From: Clavelina lepadiformis
Lineage: Eukaryota > Chordata > Ascidiacea > Aplousobranchia > Clavelinidae
Assembly: GCF_947623445.1 (NCBI RefSeq)
Contig: NC_135240.1
Span: 27,590,001-27,654,000 of the forward strand
Length of the DNA: 64,000 bases
Reading direction: 5' to 3'
Shown: positions 12,939 to 25,336 of the stretch, piece after piece
Numbering within the stretch: the first letter of the stretch is position 1
How the letters are laid out: every line of letters starts with the position of its first letter
Program-made: the position numbers and the translations under genes
Notes under the pieces: generated by a model
Database searches by the model: none
Told to the model about the DNA's origin: nothing
The model's input: the letters and a program-made list of their open reading frames with translations, nothing else

Positions 12939-14254
12939 GCGAGTCGTTTCTTTTAATGTTCGTGGTTGCGAAAGTTGTTGTGAAGAAACCAGGTTAATCA
13001 CAAAAGCTTGCAAAGTCGAATAAGCCAACAGCCGCAGGCTCGTCTACTACGACACGACACACTGAAGTCGTCGTGTCACGCTTCACTAACTTTGGTACAG
13101 CAGTTTTGTTCGAGCTACTCTCTTGTTCAAATTACAGCATAGTGTTGAGTGAAACGATAAAGGTTGAGATTCTACCAGCTGAGCTATTAGTGTTCAATAT
13201 AATACAAGTGTTGTGGTCTTAATTAGATTTAAGTGACTACGGGTAACCTACCACTGGTTGGACTGTCAATGATGTATTGATTTTGCAGCGATAAGCGTAG
13301 TGTATGTACTACAGTATGTATAGGCTTGTAGCTTATAGAAAGCTGGGTCTGCTGCTAGATGCTGTCTGTAGCTGGGCGTAGAGGTGTTGAATAGTTGTCG
13401 GGTGTATAAATATTTAATTTACTGTTGAATCAATGTCATCAGAAAAGGAAACCAATTTCTCGCTTTTGTGCCTGTCGCTTGATTCGGCTGGTCATATAGT
13501 TATTAGAATTAGATGAACTTAGCTTAAAAATTTAGCCTAGAGTTGGTAAACAAGCCATTCACATTTTCACTAATGCAAAACCGAAACAACCTTATCTGAT
13601 TGTTTGGTTGCTTTGTTTATCGAAATGTTTAACGCAGGTACTACAGCATAGACGAACGCAGTACGCTGTTCTGCATAAATAAGTTGTTATCCGTCGTCTC
13701 TCTGTACAAATAGATAAACCATTAGTGCGTGGTTAACGAAGCGTATCGCGCGGTCTTCCTGAAAAAGCCGTTGACGTTAGATTGCTTCGACCGCTGACCT
13801 TCCAAACGAAGGGTGACTTCGGTCATCTGTTCTTGAAAACGATACAGCTGAGTGCCGAGATGTCATGTTAGCTTGCTTGTAATAAATTTTTAGCAGACGT
13901 TTCTTCAGCATCAGTGTTTTGCTATTAGTGTACTATACTCAACAGTATCATGCGTAGTTCTAAGACTTGTATAGAAAGAGATTGAATGTGGAATAGCTTT
14001 CAGTTTGATTGCAAACAATGTTAACTCAATCAACCAATCGGGCAGTTTCCTATCAACAACTTAATGAAACTATAAAAGAACGAAACTAAACTTAAAGTCG
14101 ACAGAAGGTTCTTTCAATTTAACTGTTAACAGAACAGAAAGTCAGTCAATTTCGACGAGAAAAAGTTTTAAAACCACTTAGGAAACTACAATGTTCCCTC
14201 ATCTTAGCAACAGAAGAAAACTGTTGCTCCCTTCAGTTCTGTTCAATGAAGAAA

Positions 14255-14283
14255 CCTATGTGTTACACACATAGGTGTAACAC
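14255..14283. repeat. Two overlapping short palindromes
   Basis: CCTATGTGT-TAC-ACACATAGG is followed in overlap by GTGTTACAC-ACATAG-GTGTAACAC. Each has 9-bp perfect arms, and the two hairpins share bases, so only one could form at a time. It lies about 370 bp upstream of the second IAP start. Confidence 0.75.
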
Positions 14284-14650
14284 AAACATAACAATGTAAG
14301 GTCGAAGCTTGCTTAAACGTACGTGTAAGCTATTGTGTATTTTTGTTACTGCTTGATTGCTAGCAGAGCATGTTTTCGCTGAAGTGATAAATCCCACATT
14401 GGAACCACCTTTTTATACCTTCTCAAAGCGATTCTAGCAGAGCTTGATTGATACCTAGCAGTACATTTGCTACGTACTAATTTTTAAACAGATTGTAGAA
14501 GAATGTAGCGCACAACTGAATAATCGATTTTTCGCATAAGTAAATGCAGAGTGCTGGTTTAGAAAGGACAATCCGTTGGATGGTGAAGAGAATTGGAGAG
14601 TTGTTGTTTCAAGAAAGGGAAGACTCGAAAGTGCTCCTAACAAATTAAAG

Positions 14651-16167
14651 ATGGCGAACATTCAAACTCGGTCTAGGAGGCCAAACCAATTGCGCGAGTC
14701 ACTCCGACGAACGGTGAGTGTTGTTGGTTTGCTGATTTTCTTTATGACCTGTCAATGCGTAGTATGACGTTATTTCCTGTTTGCTAATGTTTCGTTCTTT
14801 TCCTTTTGTTTACGTTACAGGGAGTTTCAATTAGATACGTTACGTCAGATCCGTACTACGAAAGCAGTCCCACGAACAGTAACAGTAACAATAACTGGAC
14901 AGTCATATTTCCATGTAGGAACCCAGCTAATTCTAGCATGAGTAACTCTTCGGATCGTATATTATCTTTTCGCGATGATAACTGGCCTTGGGATAGGATC
15001 AACGCTTCTCCGAGGACGCTTGCTGACTCTGGTCTTTATTACCTTGGTTAGTTGGAGTCGGAGCAGAACTCTCTGACCTATGCAAGGATGTTATTGAATA
15101 TGTTTTCTCAAGGTGATGGTGACAGAGTGAAGTGCTGGTACTGCGGTGGAGGGCTCCAGGGATGGGAGAGGAATGATGATCCTTGGAGGGAGCATGCCAA
15201 GTGGTATCCTTCGTGAGTAATCACGGACTTTTTATGAAAATATTGTGATATGATTTGATCGCAACTGTGCTCATCCTCTCAAGGTGTGAGTTCCTCCTTC
15301 AAAAGAAAGGTCCGGACTTTGTGACTGACATCGTCAATAGATTTCCAAATCTTCAACGACCTGATCTGAACCGGCGTGATCGCCAAGATCATCCAGCACC
15401 AAGCGTAGAATCTAGGTGAGGTGTTGGCAACTCTCAATGATTTAATTCACATGCAGCCTCATGAAGTAACGTCAAGTAGTTCCAAACGCTTCCTGAAGTA
15501 GTTTCTAATTCTTTTTGTCCACAAGTGTGTGCTACAGCAATTGGTTGTTTCATTTCAGTCCAAGACCAACTACCTCGTCATCAGTTGAAATTATAGACCC
15601 GTGGAATGAAAGAAGAAGATTAGATCGGAGAATTGAGCGTGAGATGACCTCGGAACGAGCGCTGATGGTCCGCCAGATGGGATTTTCTCTCGACGAGATA
15701 CGGACGGCTGTTCAAAGGTGGTTGAAGATGATTTTAACAATTAAGTCATTGTGTTAATGCAATAACTTAGCATATGCAGCCATTTCTCTATTCATATGTT
15801 CACGTGATCTCTTTACAGACAATTTGAAACGCGGGAAACCTTTCGGAACATGGAGGATATGATCGACGCCATTTTGAATCTTTCCGTCTCCGAAAGTGCT
15901 CCGACAACATCACGAACCGATCCTCCCAACCAACCAAGTCCTCTTCCTAGACAGAACGGTGTAGCGGAGCGTTTGAGCGAGGAAGCGCGCGAGGTTAGAC
16001 GCTTGGAAGAGTCAAAGTTGTGCAAAATGTGCCACAGTTGTGATGCCAACATGGTCTTCATTCCTTGCGGCCACCTGGCAACCTGCCTCACTTGTGGCGC
16101 CAACATGAGAACGTGTTGTGTCTGTGACGCGGTTGTTGAGGAAAGAGTCCGCTCCTATATTGTTTAA
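14651..16167 (+). CDS. Inhibitor of apoptosis protein: one BIR, UBA-like, RING
   Basis: This 342-aa paralogue of the upstream IAP gene keeps one BIR, the UBA-like region and the RING, and is a likely E3 ligase acting on apoptosis or immune signalling. Exons are 14651-14713, 14821-15046, 15113-15212, 15284-15415, 15559-15717 and 15819-16167, all in phase. The BIR spans exons 2-4, with [14 protein letters not shown] at its start and canonical zinc ligands in [12 protein letters not shown] and [18 protein letters not shown] marks the UBA-like segment. The RING reads [18 protein letters not shown] and ends six residues short of the stop, as usual for the family. The start at 14651 has a good context (AAGATGG), but the frame is open upstream and an extra 5' exon is possible. 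Intron positions after the BIR match the first gene, so the two arose by tandem duplication. Confidence 0.88.
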
Positions 16168-18760
16168 GCTATTTCTTACTGAAGGAAGCATATCTTATGT
16201 GGAGTCTCTAACGACAGTTTTTGATTAGCCTGGTCACTACTTGCCGTCTATTTCGATTATACTCGGTTCTTGTCGGTTTATTTCGTTTCTTGCTTAATAC
16301 GCAGCATGTTAAATTTTGCACAAACTCATCTGAGCACACTCATTTTAAAAAATACCTAAAAGATGCCAAAACTGTGCAAAAATATATGAAAAGTTCGTTT
16401 GGCTGCTACTGCTATAAAAATAGATCAAAACCACAGGGCTCTTGCTATGAATTTTTGTATTTGAAAAACAATCTATGCAAATTGTTTGCAAGCTTTTATT
16501 TTTCTAAGCATATGAAATTTTGAGATCCGGCTGGGTCATGATTAACAGTCTGCAATTACGAGGCTTGATTTTTGCTTAATGCTTACCTTGACATCGTCAT
16601 ATTATCAAATGTATTAAGAAGTGACCAGATTACAAGAATAAAGAACGCAACAAAGCAAAAAATCTCATACAGTACTGTATGCTAACCACTAAAGATCCGG
16701 CATTACAGATATATACAGATATTACAGATACTTTGGGTGTGAGTAAATAGCTAGCTATCATGCTAAGCATGTTCTTGTATTTCAAAAAAAATTGGGTTGG
16801 ACAGACTTATTAACGTTACCCATTCATAATATGTATTCCAAATGTTCAAAAATACTTTCATTACGTCATTGTTGTCAACTATACACCAGTTTTTCCTTGA
16901 ATGACGTCAGGTCCATGAGGAAGTTAGTACAGGGACTCATCTCAATGTGTATTGTCACAGCTTATGTGCAGTTTCGAGTGGTGGCTTTCTAGAGCTAATT
17001 TAGACTGATTGACTGCTTATTAATAATACGAGACTTAAATAGGAACGCCCTATACCCTGATGAAGCCACTATAATGATTTAAGCTTCATGGTGCAACCCC
17101 AGTTTGCGTTATGAAGCATAATTTTAATTTTATCCAATGCAAATAATTGAGCGTATGATGTAGCTACGGCATTTTACAGTGATCTCATTCCATTGACCAA
17201 AGTTCATCGTGATTGTTTGAGGAAATACTGTAGTAGCTGTTGCTTGCATTTTTTATTTGGAGTTTGTACTTCCTTACTATATCGTTCGTCTGTTAGTGTC
17301 AAAGTGTGATTAGCCCAACCCTTACGTTCGATTCTTAGCTTGTTTCAATGGATTGACCACCAATCTATATCAAGGCAACTTGGTCGGACTGACACACAAC
17401 AAACCTTCGTAACGATTTCAGTTGTTTCACAAAAATTGAATGACAGGGTGAACTTATTCTGTGGTCGTGGTTTTAAGGAGTTTTGATGTTAAAGTAGAAG
17501 GGTAAATACTTTGTCAAATATCGATCACCGTTATTGCACCTAGTCGTACCTGGTGTAGACGAAATCCGGGTGTTTGTGAGTTTACCAACGTTCATGTTTG
17601 TTTTAAAATCGCCAAAATCGCCCAGCAACGCAGTTTTGTTTCAAAAGAAGTAATCGTGGCAAGATTCGACGTGTGTTGATCCTATTGGTTAACGCCGCGT
17701 GCCAAGTGACGCTTGCCTATTGTGACTCAGACCACCAACAGTTTTTCCCTGGGGGATTCCCCTTCAAAAACCACCTCATGAAATCGTATGACGGTGTAGA
17801 AATATATCTGATGCAGTCCAACGTATTTTGACCATCACTTATTGAAATTTCGTTATATAGACATTTAGATATTATACTTTTGCAACTTTTCGGTCATATA
17901 TTTCGATCATGTGTTAACAAGAATATTTTTTGTTAATATGCAGCATCTTCTTTGCTTAACAAGCGGTAAAAGTTTTAATCGAAGGTTAATGACAGACAAT
18001 GAATATAATTAACACTACACAGACTTTTTTGTAGTTTGTAATGGGAAGAAATTATACGCAAAGTTCCTTAAACGATGCAAATGGAGTTCCGTTTTATAAT
18101 TTTAAATCAACTTCATCAAAACCGTCTTGACCTTGGTAAACCATCGAAACATACTTTCAAAGATTTTTGTGTGAGGAGACATAAATGGTTTTAAAACTTC
18201 AATATTATTAAACCTAAAACTTTTTCAATCTTATAATGCAAGGAAAGTTCATTGCTTTGCACAAGCAAGAAAAAACTGGGTCATATGTGTGGGGAAGTAC
18301 CTTTGATGCAAAAATCAAAATCAAACTTAAATTGTTTTTTTTTTCTGCTAACTGTTTGAATTTATGGGTAAAGCATTTATGTATCCTTTATTAAACATAC
18401 AATAATTACTTTATCTTAGGACAAGCTTGCTTTAGAATTACAATAGTTGCATAATAATGAACTCTATCACCTTAAGGCTTAAAAGTTTATTTGCGTGCTT
18501 ATGAATAAAAGTTTTTAAACAACTTTAATGAATTACAAAAGTATATGGATACTTATTAACACTAATAATATCATCATCATCAATTTAAAGTATATGAAAG
18601 TGTATCAAATGACGATAACAATAACAGTAGCTATTGCATGGCACATACACATATATACAAACACATCGCAATAAAATCAATAACACGATATTGATAGTGT
18701 AAAAAATTACCACTATTGCACATACAGACAGAGTTATGCAACGTTCTTAGCAAAACGTCT
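16168..18760. other. Intergenic stretch
   Basis: It begins with the 3' UTR of the second IAP gene; a poly(A) signal AATAAA occurs at 16637-16642. I see no further exon chain. Several open frames of 60-100 codons lack domains and splice context. Confidence 0.5.
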
Positions 18761-19200
18761 TTATTTGACCTTTTCATTCATCCAACGATGTCGCCAGATG
18801 TCGATCAGTTTAGGCCTCGACCTCGGATCCATTGAAAGCATCCAAGATATCAAATGTTTCGCCTCTCGACTTAACGATACCTACAAAAATAAACTTTAGA
18901 TCACAACCTTGCTGGTGTCATTTGTATATGTAAAAGTCGCTAGGTAGCGCTACAAAACTTATTATACTTTATTTATAAATATTTCCAAGCACAGAGTAGC
19001 TAATATTTAGGTCTACATGAGACTATCAGTTGAACTTCAATAATTACTTTGAAATTGAGCACGCCACGCGAAATTTCCCGCTGCGTTTTGAAAGGTATGC
19101 CTCCGCACAACATGCAATAAAGTTTATAGTCATCCTGCTTATTCCGTGTTCTTTGGCAATAATAATAATTCATCGACCATGCATGACGTTTCATTGTTGT
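18761..19200 (-). pseudogene. Partial Pim-like kinase copy A
   Basis: The last exon (18761-18880, 120 nt) is open with acceptor and stop in the same places as in the intact gene at 22341-25336, and encodes the kinase C-lobe motif [18 protein letters not shown]. The exon before it is recognisable only in its 3' half (about 19048-19150, CMLCGGIPF then [11 protein letters not shown], then donor GTAATT). Upstream of that the sequence no longer matches, and no exons for the catalytic loop or ATP site follow. Non-coding similarity resumes near 19711, where TTTGCCACGTATCTGCAC matches intron 2 of the intact gene at about 23731, so the middle exons seem to have been lost. It cannot make a kinase. Confidence 0.75.
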
Positions 19201-20520
19201 CTAAGATACGACGATAGCAACATTTTATTGTCGTCACTTCGCTAACATTTTCAGTATTTCACAGAGCACTTGACCGTTTGTTGTCATATTTTTAGGAGGT
19301 CGCTTTTTTCTTTTTCTGAATCCAAACTCACAGTTGATTACGTTCGCATTTAACTGCAAGTTATCTCGAAGAAAATGGTGAGATTTTAACCAACACTCAG
19401 TTGATTTTCAATCTTAGGAAGTAAACACTCAAATTTTCTATGACGTTGTAGAAAGTTGTTTTTGACGTCTAAGTGAATTTTGCATCAATTTAGTTAAGAT
19501 CATGCTCATGTCTATAGAGCACGTTTACAGCCAATTTAAAGCAATGCTTCATACTGAACATCATAAGCTTAAGTATTATTTAAAAAAAAATGGAACTGAT
19601 TTATTGTCAAACAATGAATTTAAAGAATAAATCATAGAAATATAATTTCTATCTTTAGACTTTAGAGCCATGGGCAGGATATAATGCATGCTTCTAAATT
19701 ATTCTGATCTTTGCCACGTATCTGCACTCGGTCGAACTTATAAACGGAATACTTTAAAACCTTTACGTCATAGACATGCTTACAAACCAGGCACGCGGAA
19801 CAATAAAGAACAATTAAAGCGCATTCGAGGTATTAACATGTTCTGTTAGCTTCTAAAATACAACGTTGCCACTGTCACGATTTGAGAAAAACACACTTTA
19901 TCATAAGAGCCAGGTTGGCATATTTGGGATTCGACCTAATTTCCAGGGCTGCCTTGCTGCCAATGGATCCGGTTTCAATCTTTGCTACACCTGTCTGGCG
20001 AACACTTAATTTATACAGTAGCTTTCCTGTTTTATAGCAACCAATTTTGCTTTACAAAGTTTGTCTGTCAAGTTCTTTATATCATATCCTTCCTTTTGCA
20101 ACATTGACCGACACAAGGAACGAAAAATGTGGTGTCAAACTTGCTATATCGAAATATATTGTATGTGCTTACAGACAATCAACAACGAGAATGATGTGGG
20201 AAAGCCCCATGCAAAGCTTAAAAAGTGCAGAATGATGACCGTTAGTGGTGCTGTTGTAACGAACGACTCCAAATCCTCTTTATGTCGTTACGTAACTCTC
20301 GTCATTCGTTTCTTGACGTCATCCGTTGTATCATCCTGGCTACAAAACGTAAATTAATTTTGCAACAGGGCTGCAATTACAGAAGCAAGTACAGATATTA
20401 TTATTTATTCTATATTTACAGGTTTATAAAACATGTTTCGGACAAAAACATTTGTCTTTCTTTGGAGAAAATAAAAGTGAATAAATTGCAGAATCAATTC
20501 TGTAATGAACCTATCTACAC

Positions 20521-20553
20521 AGGTCATAGGTCATAGGTCATCTACACAGGTCA
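20521..20553 (+). promoter_or_regulatory. Array of AGGTCA half-sites
   Basis: AGGTCA occurs at 20521, 20528 and 20535 with one-base spacing (two overlapping DR1 sites), and again at 20548. DR1 elements are bound by RXR heterodimers and HNF4-type nuclear receptors. The sequence is direct; function is not shown, and the array also looks like a short tandem repeat. Confidence 0.4.
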
Positions 20554-21759
20554 TAGAGATTCTGAAGAAAGGTTACAGCACAAAATATGACGTGACATTA
20601 AAGTCTTAGAGACAAGAATGACTCATCTTTGTGTGTAAAATTTAGCGGTGAATCTTTAAAACCTATTGTATGCTATTAAGTTGCGTCTTTAACCACCGCC
20701 CTTCATTTCATTTTTAACAATGTCGCTAAATCAGCAATCTTGTCATCATGACTCATCATCGTTGACAAGTGTTGACAGTGTTGACAGTGAAGTTGACAAC
20801 AGAGTTCATTAAATAAATGGTATTCCAGTGTTCATGAAGCACACCACTTGATTTAACCGGGAAGAGCAGATGCAAAACGAGGAGATTTTATTTTTAGCTC
20901 AAACCTGTGAAAAAATGGGTACAAGCAATAACTCACTATGTGGTGACACAACTATAGTGGAAAAATGATAAATTTAAAGCGTAAACATTAACCCACCTGA
21001 CATATACAGTATATAAAAGTGAAGTGTGCGTTTGTGAAACACTGGTAACTATAAAAAAAATTTTCCCTCAAACATGGCTTATTTAACAAACATGCCGAAG
21101 TTTTATAGACAACAAAACTACATGAATAGATAAAATAACAACTAAGTAAAATTTCACAAGTTCCTACAGTTTGTGTGGAAAAATAGAGTGTATACATCCA
21201 CTGCCCAATTTGTTTATGTTTTCTCTGAAAAAGGACGATTCTTTTTTCCGGTACCTAACAGCTTAAACTGAAAATAAACATCATTTGTTTTATGGGTGGC
21301 TAAATTGCAACCGTAAAACCTACTTACATAATAAAAATAATATAAATAAATAGACCTTTAACATGAAAACAATAAGTGTAAAAATATGGCCAAACTTCAC
21401 GAACGTTGCACATGTTTCAGCATTTCTCAGTTATTACATTTTGATTTATTGCTTTATGTGTTTAGTTTTTGCATCATAAGTTTAATTTGTTTGCACGGTT
21501 TGCGGTTTACATGCTTTGCTGTAACCTTCTTTTATATGGCTTGTCGCTTTTCTTATGTATATGTTGTTGTATTGCTTGTGTTTTTGGTCCCATTTTGTTT
21601 CTCGCGCCTATTATGCTGCAGCTTCTCTCGTCCTTGTTGATTACATTGAATTCTTGTCGTTTCCTCATCTAGACATTTAGCTTTGTCAGGTCAGTTCTGT
21701 TGGGAATGCTGGTAAAGAAATTTGAGGAATTTTTAAATAAATTGAAGATCACCTACTTG

Positions 21760-21945
21760 TGGGTATTTTTTACAATTACAAGCCGGTAGGTAGCGCTACA
21801 GAACTTGTACTATACAGTATTACAAACGACAAAGCACTTCGGCCCAAATCAGACTGTCAGTTGAACTTCAACATTCACTCTGAGCTTGAGTTTTAGCGTG
21901 AAATATCCCAACCGTATTGCACGGCCGGTCTGTGTCTTTCTTATT
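21760..21945 (-). pseudogene. Decayed Pim-like kinase fragment B
   Basis: The segment has the intron hallmark AAGCCGGTAGGTAGCGCTA found before the last exon in the other Pim copies, followed at the expected distance by an eroded version of the penultimate exon (near 21885-21930). No last exon is seen to its left. It is a relic of a third tandem copy and lies just downstream of the intact gene. Confidence 0.6.
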
Positions 21946-22340
21946 TATATTTTAGATGCAATCACTTGTGCAATCAATCATAATAACAAATAAATCAATA
22001 ATAGAAACCAATTTGTAAACTTGACAAACAATGAAAACATTTAAATACAAATTTCAAAACTTGTGGGATATAAACAAAATCGTCAAAAAATACAAACAAA
22101 GTAAATGCGACGTTTACTCGAACGCAAAAAGTCATGACAAATTTCATGTAAAATTACAAATGTTTCTATTATTGCGCAAGCAAATCAAAATGCTGGACAT
22201 GCAGTAAAATATAGAGCGGTACAAGCGTCATTTATCTGTAACTTTGTTTGGTTTTCTTTGCGAAATAACAGTATACAACACTTTTGCAATAACTTTGTGA
22301 CGTCATACAACTTCCTGCTTTTCTTCATTCCACTTTGTTC

Positions 22341-25336
22341 TCATTTGTTCGTGTCATTGAACCAAGGATGTCGCACGATGTCGATCAGGTTCGGCCTAGA
22401 ATCAGGGTCCATTGAAAGCATCCACGATATCAAATGCTTCACCTCTCGACTTAAAGATACCTGAAGAAGAAAGTTAAAACCACCATCTTGCTAGTTTATT
22501 TTCTATATTTATAAGCCGGCAGGTAGCGCTAGAAAGTTGTCCGCAAAATCAACAACAAAAACTGCAATCAACATCAAACTGAAAGTTGAACTCTAAACTC
22601 ACTTTGAACTTGAGCACGCCGCGCGAAATTTCCCGCTTTTTCCTGAATGGGATGTCTCCGCACAACATATCGTATAGGAGGACACCTAGCGACCATGTTG
22701 CCGAGGATCGAGCGTAGTAATAACCCTGCAAATGCAACAAGTTTGTTGAAATGAGGTTCTGAAATCTTCGACTGCTCTCACCACAGGGTGGTAGATCTCA
22801 AGCCTAACTCACCTCGTTGAACCACTCCGGGGGGTAAAATTCTGGGGTTCCAGAAAAGTCTTTGTAGGGTTCATCGCAAAGCAGAGTCCCACACCCGAAG
22901 TCGATCAACTTCGCCTCCTCAGTGTCGCGGTCTAGAACGATGTTTTCGTCTTTTACGTCGCGATGGACGACGCCGCATTCATGGATGTGGTGGATTGCCT
23001 TAACTATCTGTTTACGTCATAAAACACAAAAGTTATTGACGAAGAAAAAATCGCACGTTGATGGCCACGTCAGGCTAAAGTTTATTTCGCACTACATAGA
23101 GCATTGTTACGTATTGGACTGGATCAATTTTTCCGTTTGTTAAGCGAAATACGAGATAATTTTATCACGTCTTATTGTATATTAACTTCTAACGATTTGT
23201 TTAAAATAAACCAAATTTAGCTATTTAATATAAACATTCTTACCTGCTTAAAAATCATGCGACATTTCTGTTCCTCTATTTGACCAACCTCTCTGATGTA
23301 GTCAAACAAATCTACAGAATTTTTTGGTCTCTCCAAGATCATAACGAATGAGTTCTGGAAGTCAAACCACTCCAGTAACTTTACAACTCCATGGTGTCCA
23401 TTCACTCTTCAAAATATCAACAGGACATTCGTGATTTTGCCCACTCAGTAACATACAAGGTGCTGACGTTATAGACTATAACAAAGACTTTATTTTTTTG
23501 CCTTTCTTTGATGGATTTGATTACCAGCTTTTATTACTTGGTCAAGTTTTATGATGATTAATTCAAAACAAATCTCCCAATAAAAGTGTCACAACTTCGA
23601 ATATAAAGTGCAACAAAAATTAACAGTGAGATTGATTTACTCGCAAACAAATTAATCAAAATGTGTGAACTATAATGTATTTATCATGTCTCCTTTGTCG
23701 TAATACTTTGTCCAAATATCTTTGTCGTTTGCCACGTATCTGCACGCAGTCTAGCTTATAAATTGAACACTTAAAAACTTATTTCGTCATTATGAGTTCT
23801 AAAGAGACAGCACAGTGCAATAGAAAACAATAAAAACGTGTTCGAGTGAGTAATAGTTTTTCTTTGTTTCTTAAAAGCCTTCTAGTTTGACGTTGCTATA
23901 GTTTTAGGGTATAAAGATAGTTGGCAAAGATTGACTCACCTTAACATGAGGGCAATTTCTTGCGGAATTTTCCGCCCTTTAACCTTCTCCCATCGCTTCA
24001 CTTTTTCCCGCATGATCCGCTTGATTGCAACCGGTTGGTTGTCCGTCCTTCTAACCGCTTTGTACACCATTCCGCCGCCGCCTTGTCCAAGTACTCCAAG
24101 CACGTCATATAAATCGGCGAAATTCTTACTGCAAATATTATGTAAAAATCAGGTTAACAAAAAATATTGACGTGGATGATACGATTATCAAAAATGGCAG
24201 ATTGTATATTTTTACCTTTTTTTCGATTCGTTTCTAGAATTGAAATATTTTTCATCATGCTCGTGCTTCCTGCCTTTGACAATTATCGACTTCATTTTGC
24301 TCGTTGCCTCGGTCAAACCATGACCTTCACAGCTGGACAATTGCTTGTTGCAGTCATCATTTTTGTCGCTGCTTTCGGAGGTCAATCGATTCTGCTGTGA
24401 TCTTTGAATATCTTCGTGTAAACGGTTCGGTTTATAGGGAGAGGAAATCTTCCTCGCGTGTTCCTTTGTCTCTTGAAAATGTGACTTTTGACCCCCAGCT
24501 GTGCTCTTTTCATTTTCCCATCGAGATCTTAATTTCATGGAATGCTTCGATTTCTCGAAGTCAATTCGACATCCGGGAGCATCTTTGACCTCCTCGCGTT
24601 GACTCCTCGACTTGTTTGTCAAAGGAGTTTTGGAATGTTCGTCTAGTCGTTGGGTTGAAGGCATTTCCCTTTCATTGCTCGGCAAAATTCGATCATTTTT
24701 ACTCCGATATCTGCAAATCGGTCGGAATATGACCTGATTGGTTGGAGCGGTAATTCCGTCATGATTGTGGTCTATCGGCGATTCTACACCTGTAGATTCC
24801 TGCATTGGCTCTAACCTCTCGTTCTGAAGGAAGTTATAGGAAACTTGTGACGTATGATCGCTTCCACTTGGTGAAGATCCTGAACAATTCGAGATTATTG
24901 AAGAACGAGCAGTTTTGGATTGATTCGATTTTCCTCCCTGACAGCTGTCATGTAGGTTCGCGCGAGTTCGCCTTTCAACTTCGAGTGGTTTCGCATTATA
25001 TTTGCCGGCTTCGAACTGTTCATTTCCGGCGTAGATCGTATATTTATTCTCGATGCGAGTGGACAATGGAAAGCCCGCATGTCTGAGCACTGCGTACGAT
25101 GCTTGTATGCACGGTTTGCTGTTGATCTCCTTGCTCAAGCATGGAATCATTTTGTTTGAAGGAGGAGCTATTTGTAAACGAGAGACTCCGTGTAAATGGC
25201 TCGATGTTGGAGCAGGAGCAGTTGTACAGTACATTGCATATAAACACAGGAAAGCAAATCTGCAACGAAATAAAGATGCTACTTCGTTGTTTACCTTGAT
25301 GGCAAATGAAAAATGACAAAAACCTGAGCCGAACAT
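22341..25336 (-). CDS. Pim-like serine/threonine kinase with long N-terminal region
   Basis: This is a 636-aa kinase. Exons on the minus strand are 25336-24216, 24128-23940, 23406-23244, 23007-22813, 22725-22603 and 22460-22341, all GT-AG and in phase. Exon 1 gives about 373 residues rich in Ser, Lys and Arg with no domain I recognise. The catalytic domain follows: glycine loop [16 protein letters not shown] lysine, VILERP-like hinge (MILERP), HRDVKDEN catalytic loop, DFG, then [10 protein letters not shown] and [17 protein letters not shown]. This pattern, including PPEW and the CGDIPF segment, is diagnostic of the Pim family, whose members are constitutively active without activation-loop phosphorylation. 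All catalytic residues are present. The N-terminal leader is far longer than in vertebrate Pim1-3, and the chosen start (ATG at 25336) is the least certain point, since internal ATGs follow. Partial copies lie on both sides. Confidence 0.88.

Larger units (their letters stand above)
12149..14650. other. Intergenic region between the two IAP genes
   Basis: No exon chain is visible. It should contain the 3' UTR of the upstream IAP gene and the promoter of the downstream one. It holds a heptamer repeat (12887-12938) and overlapping palindromes (14255-14283), both listed. The frame entering the downstream gene is open back to about 14540 with a possible acceptor CAG at 14547-14549, so a further 5' exon may lie here. 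Confidence 0.5.
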
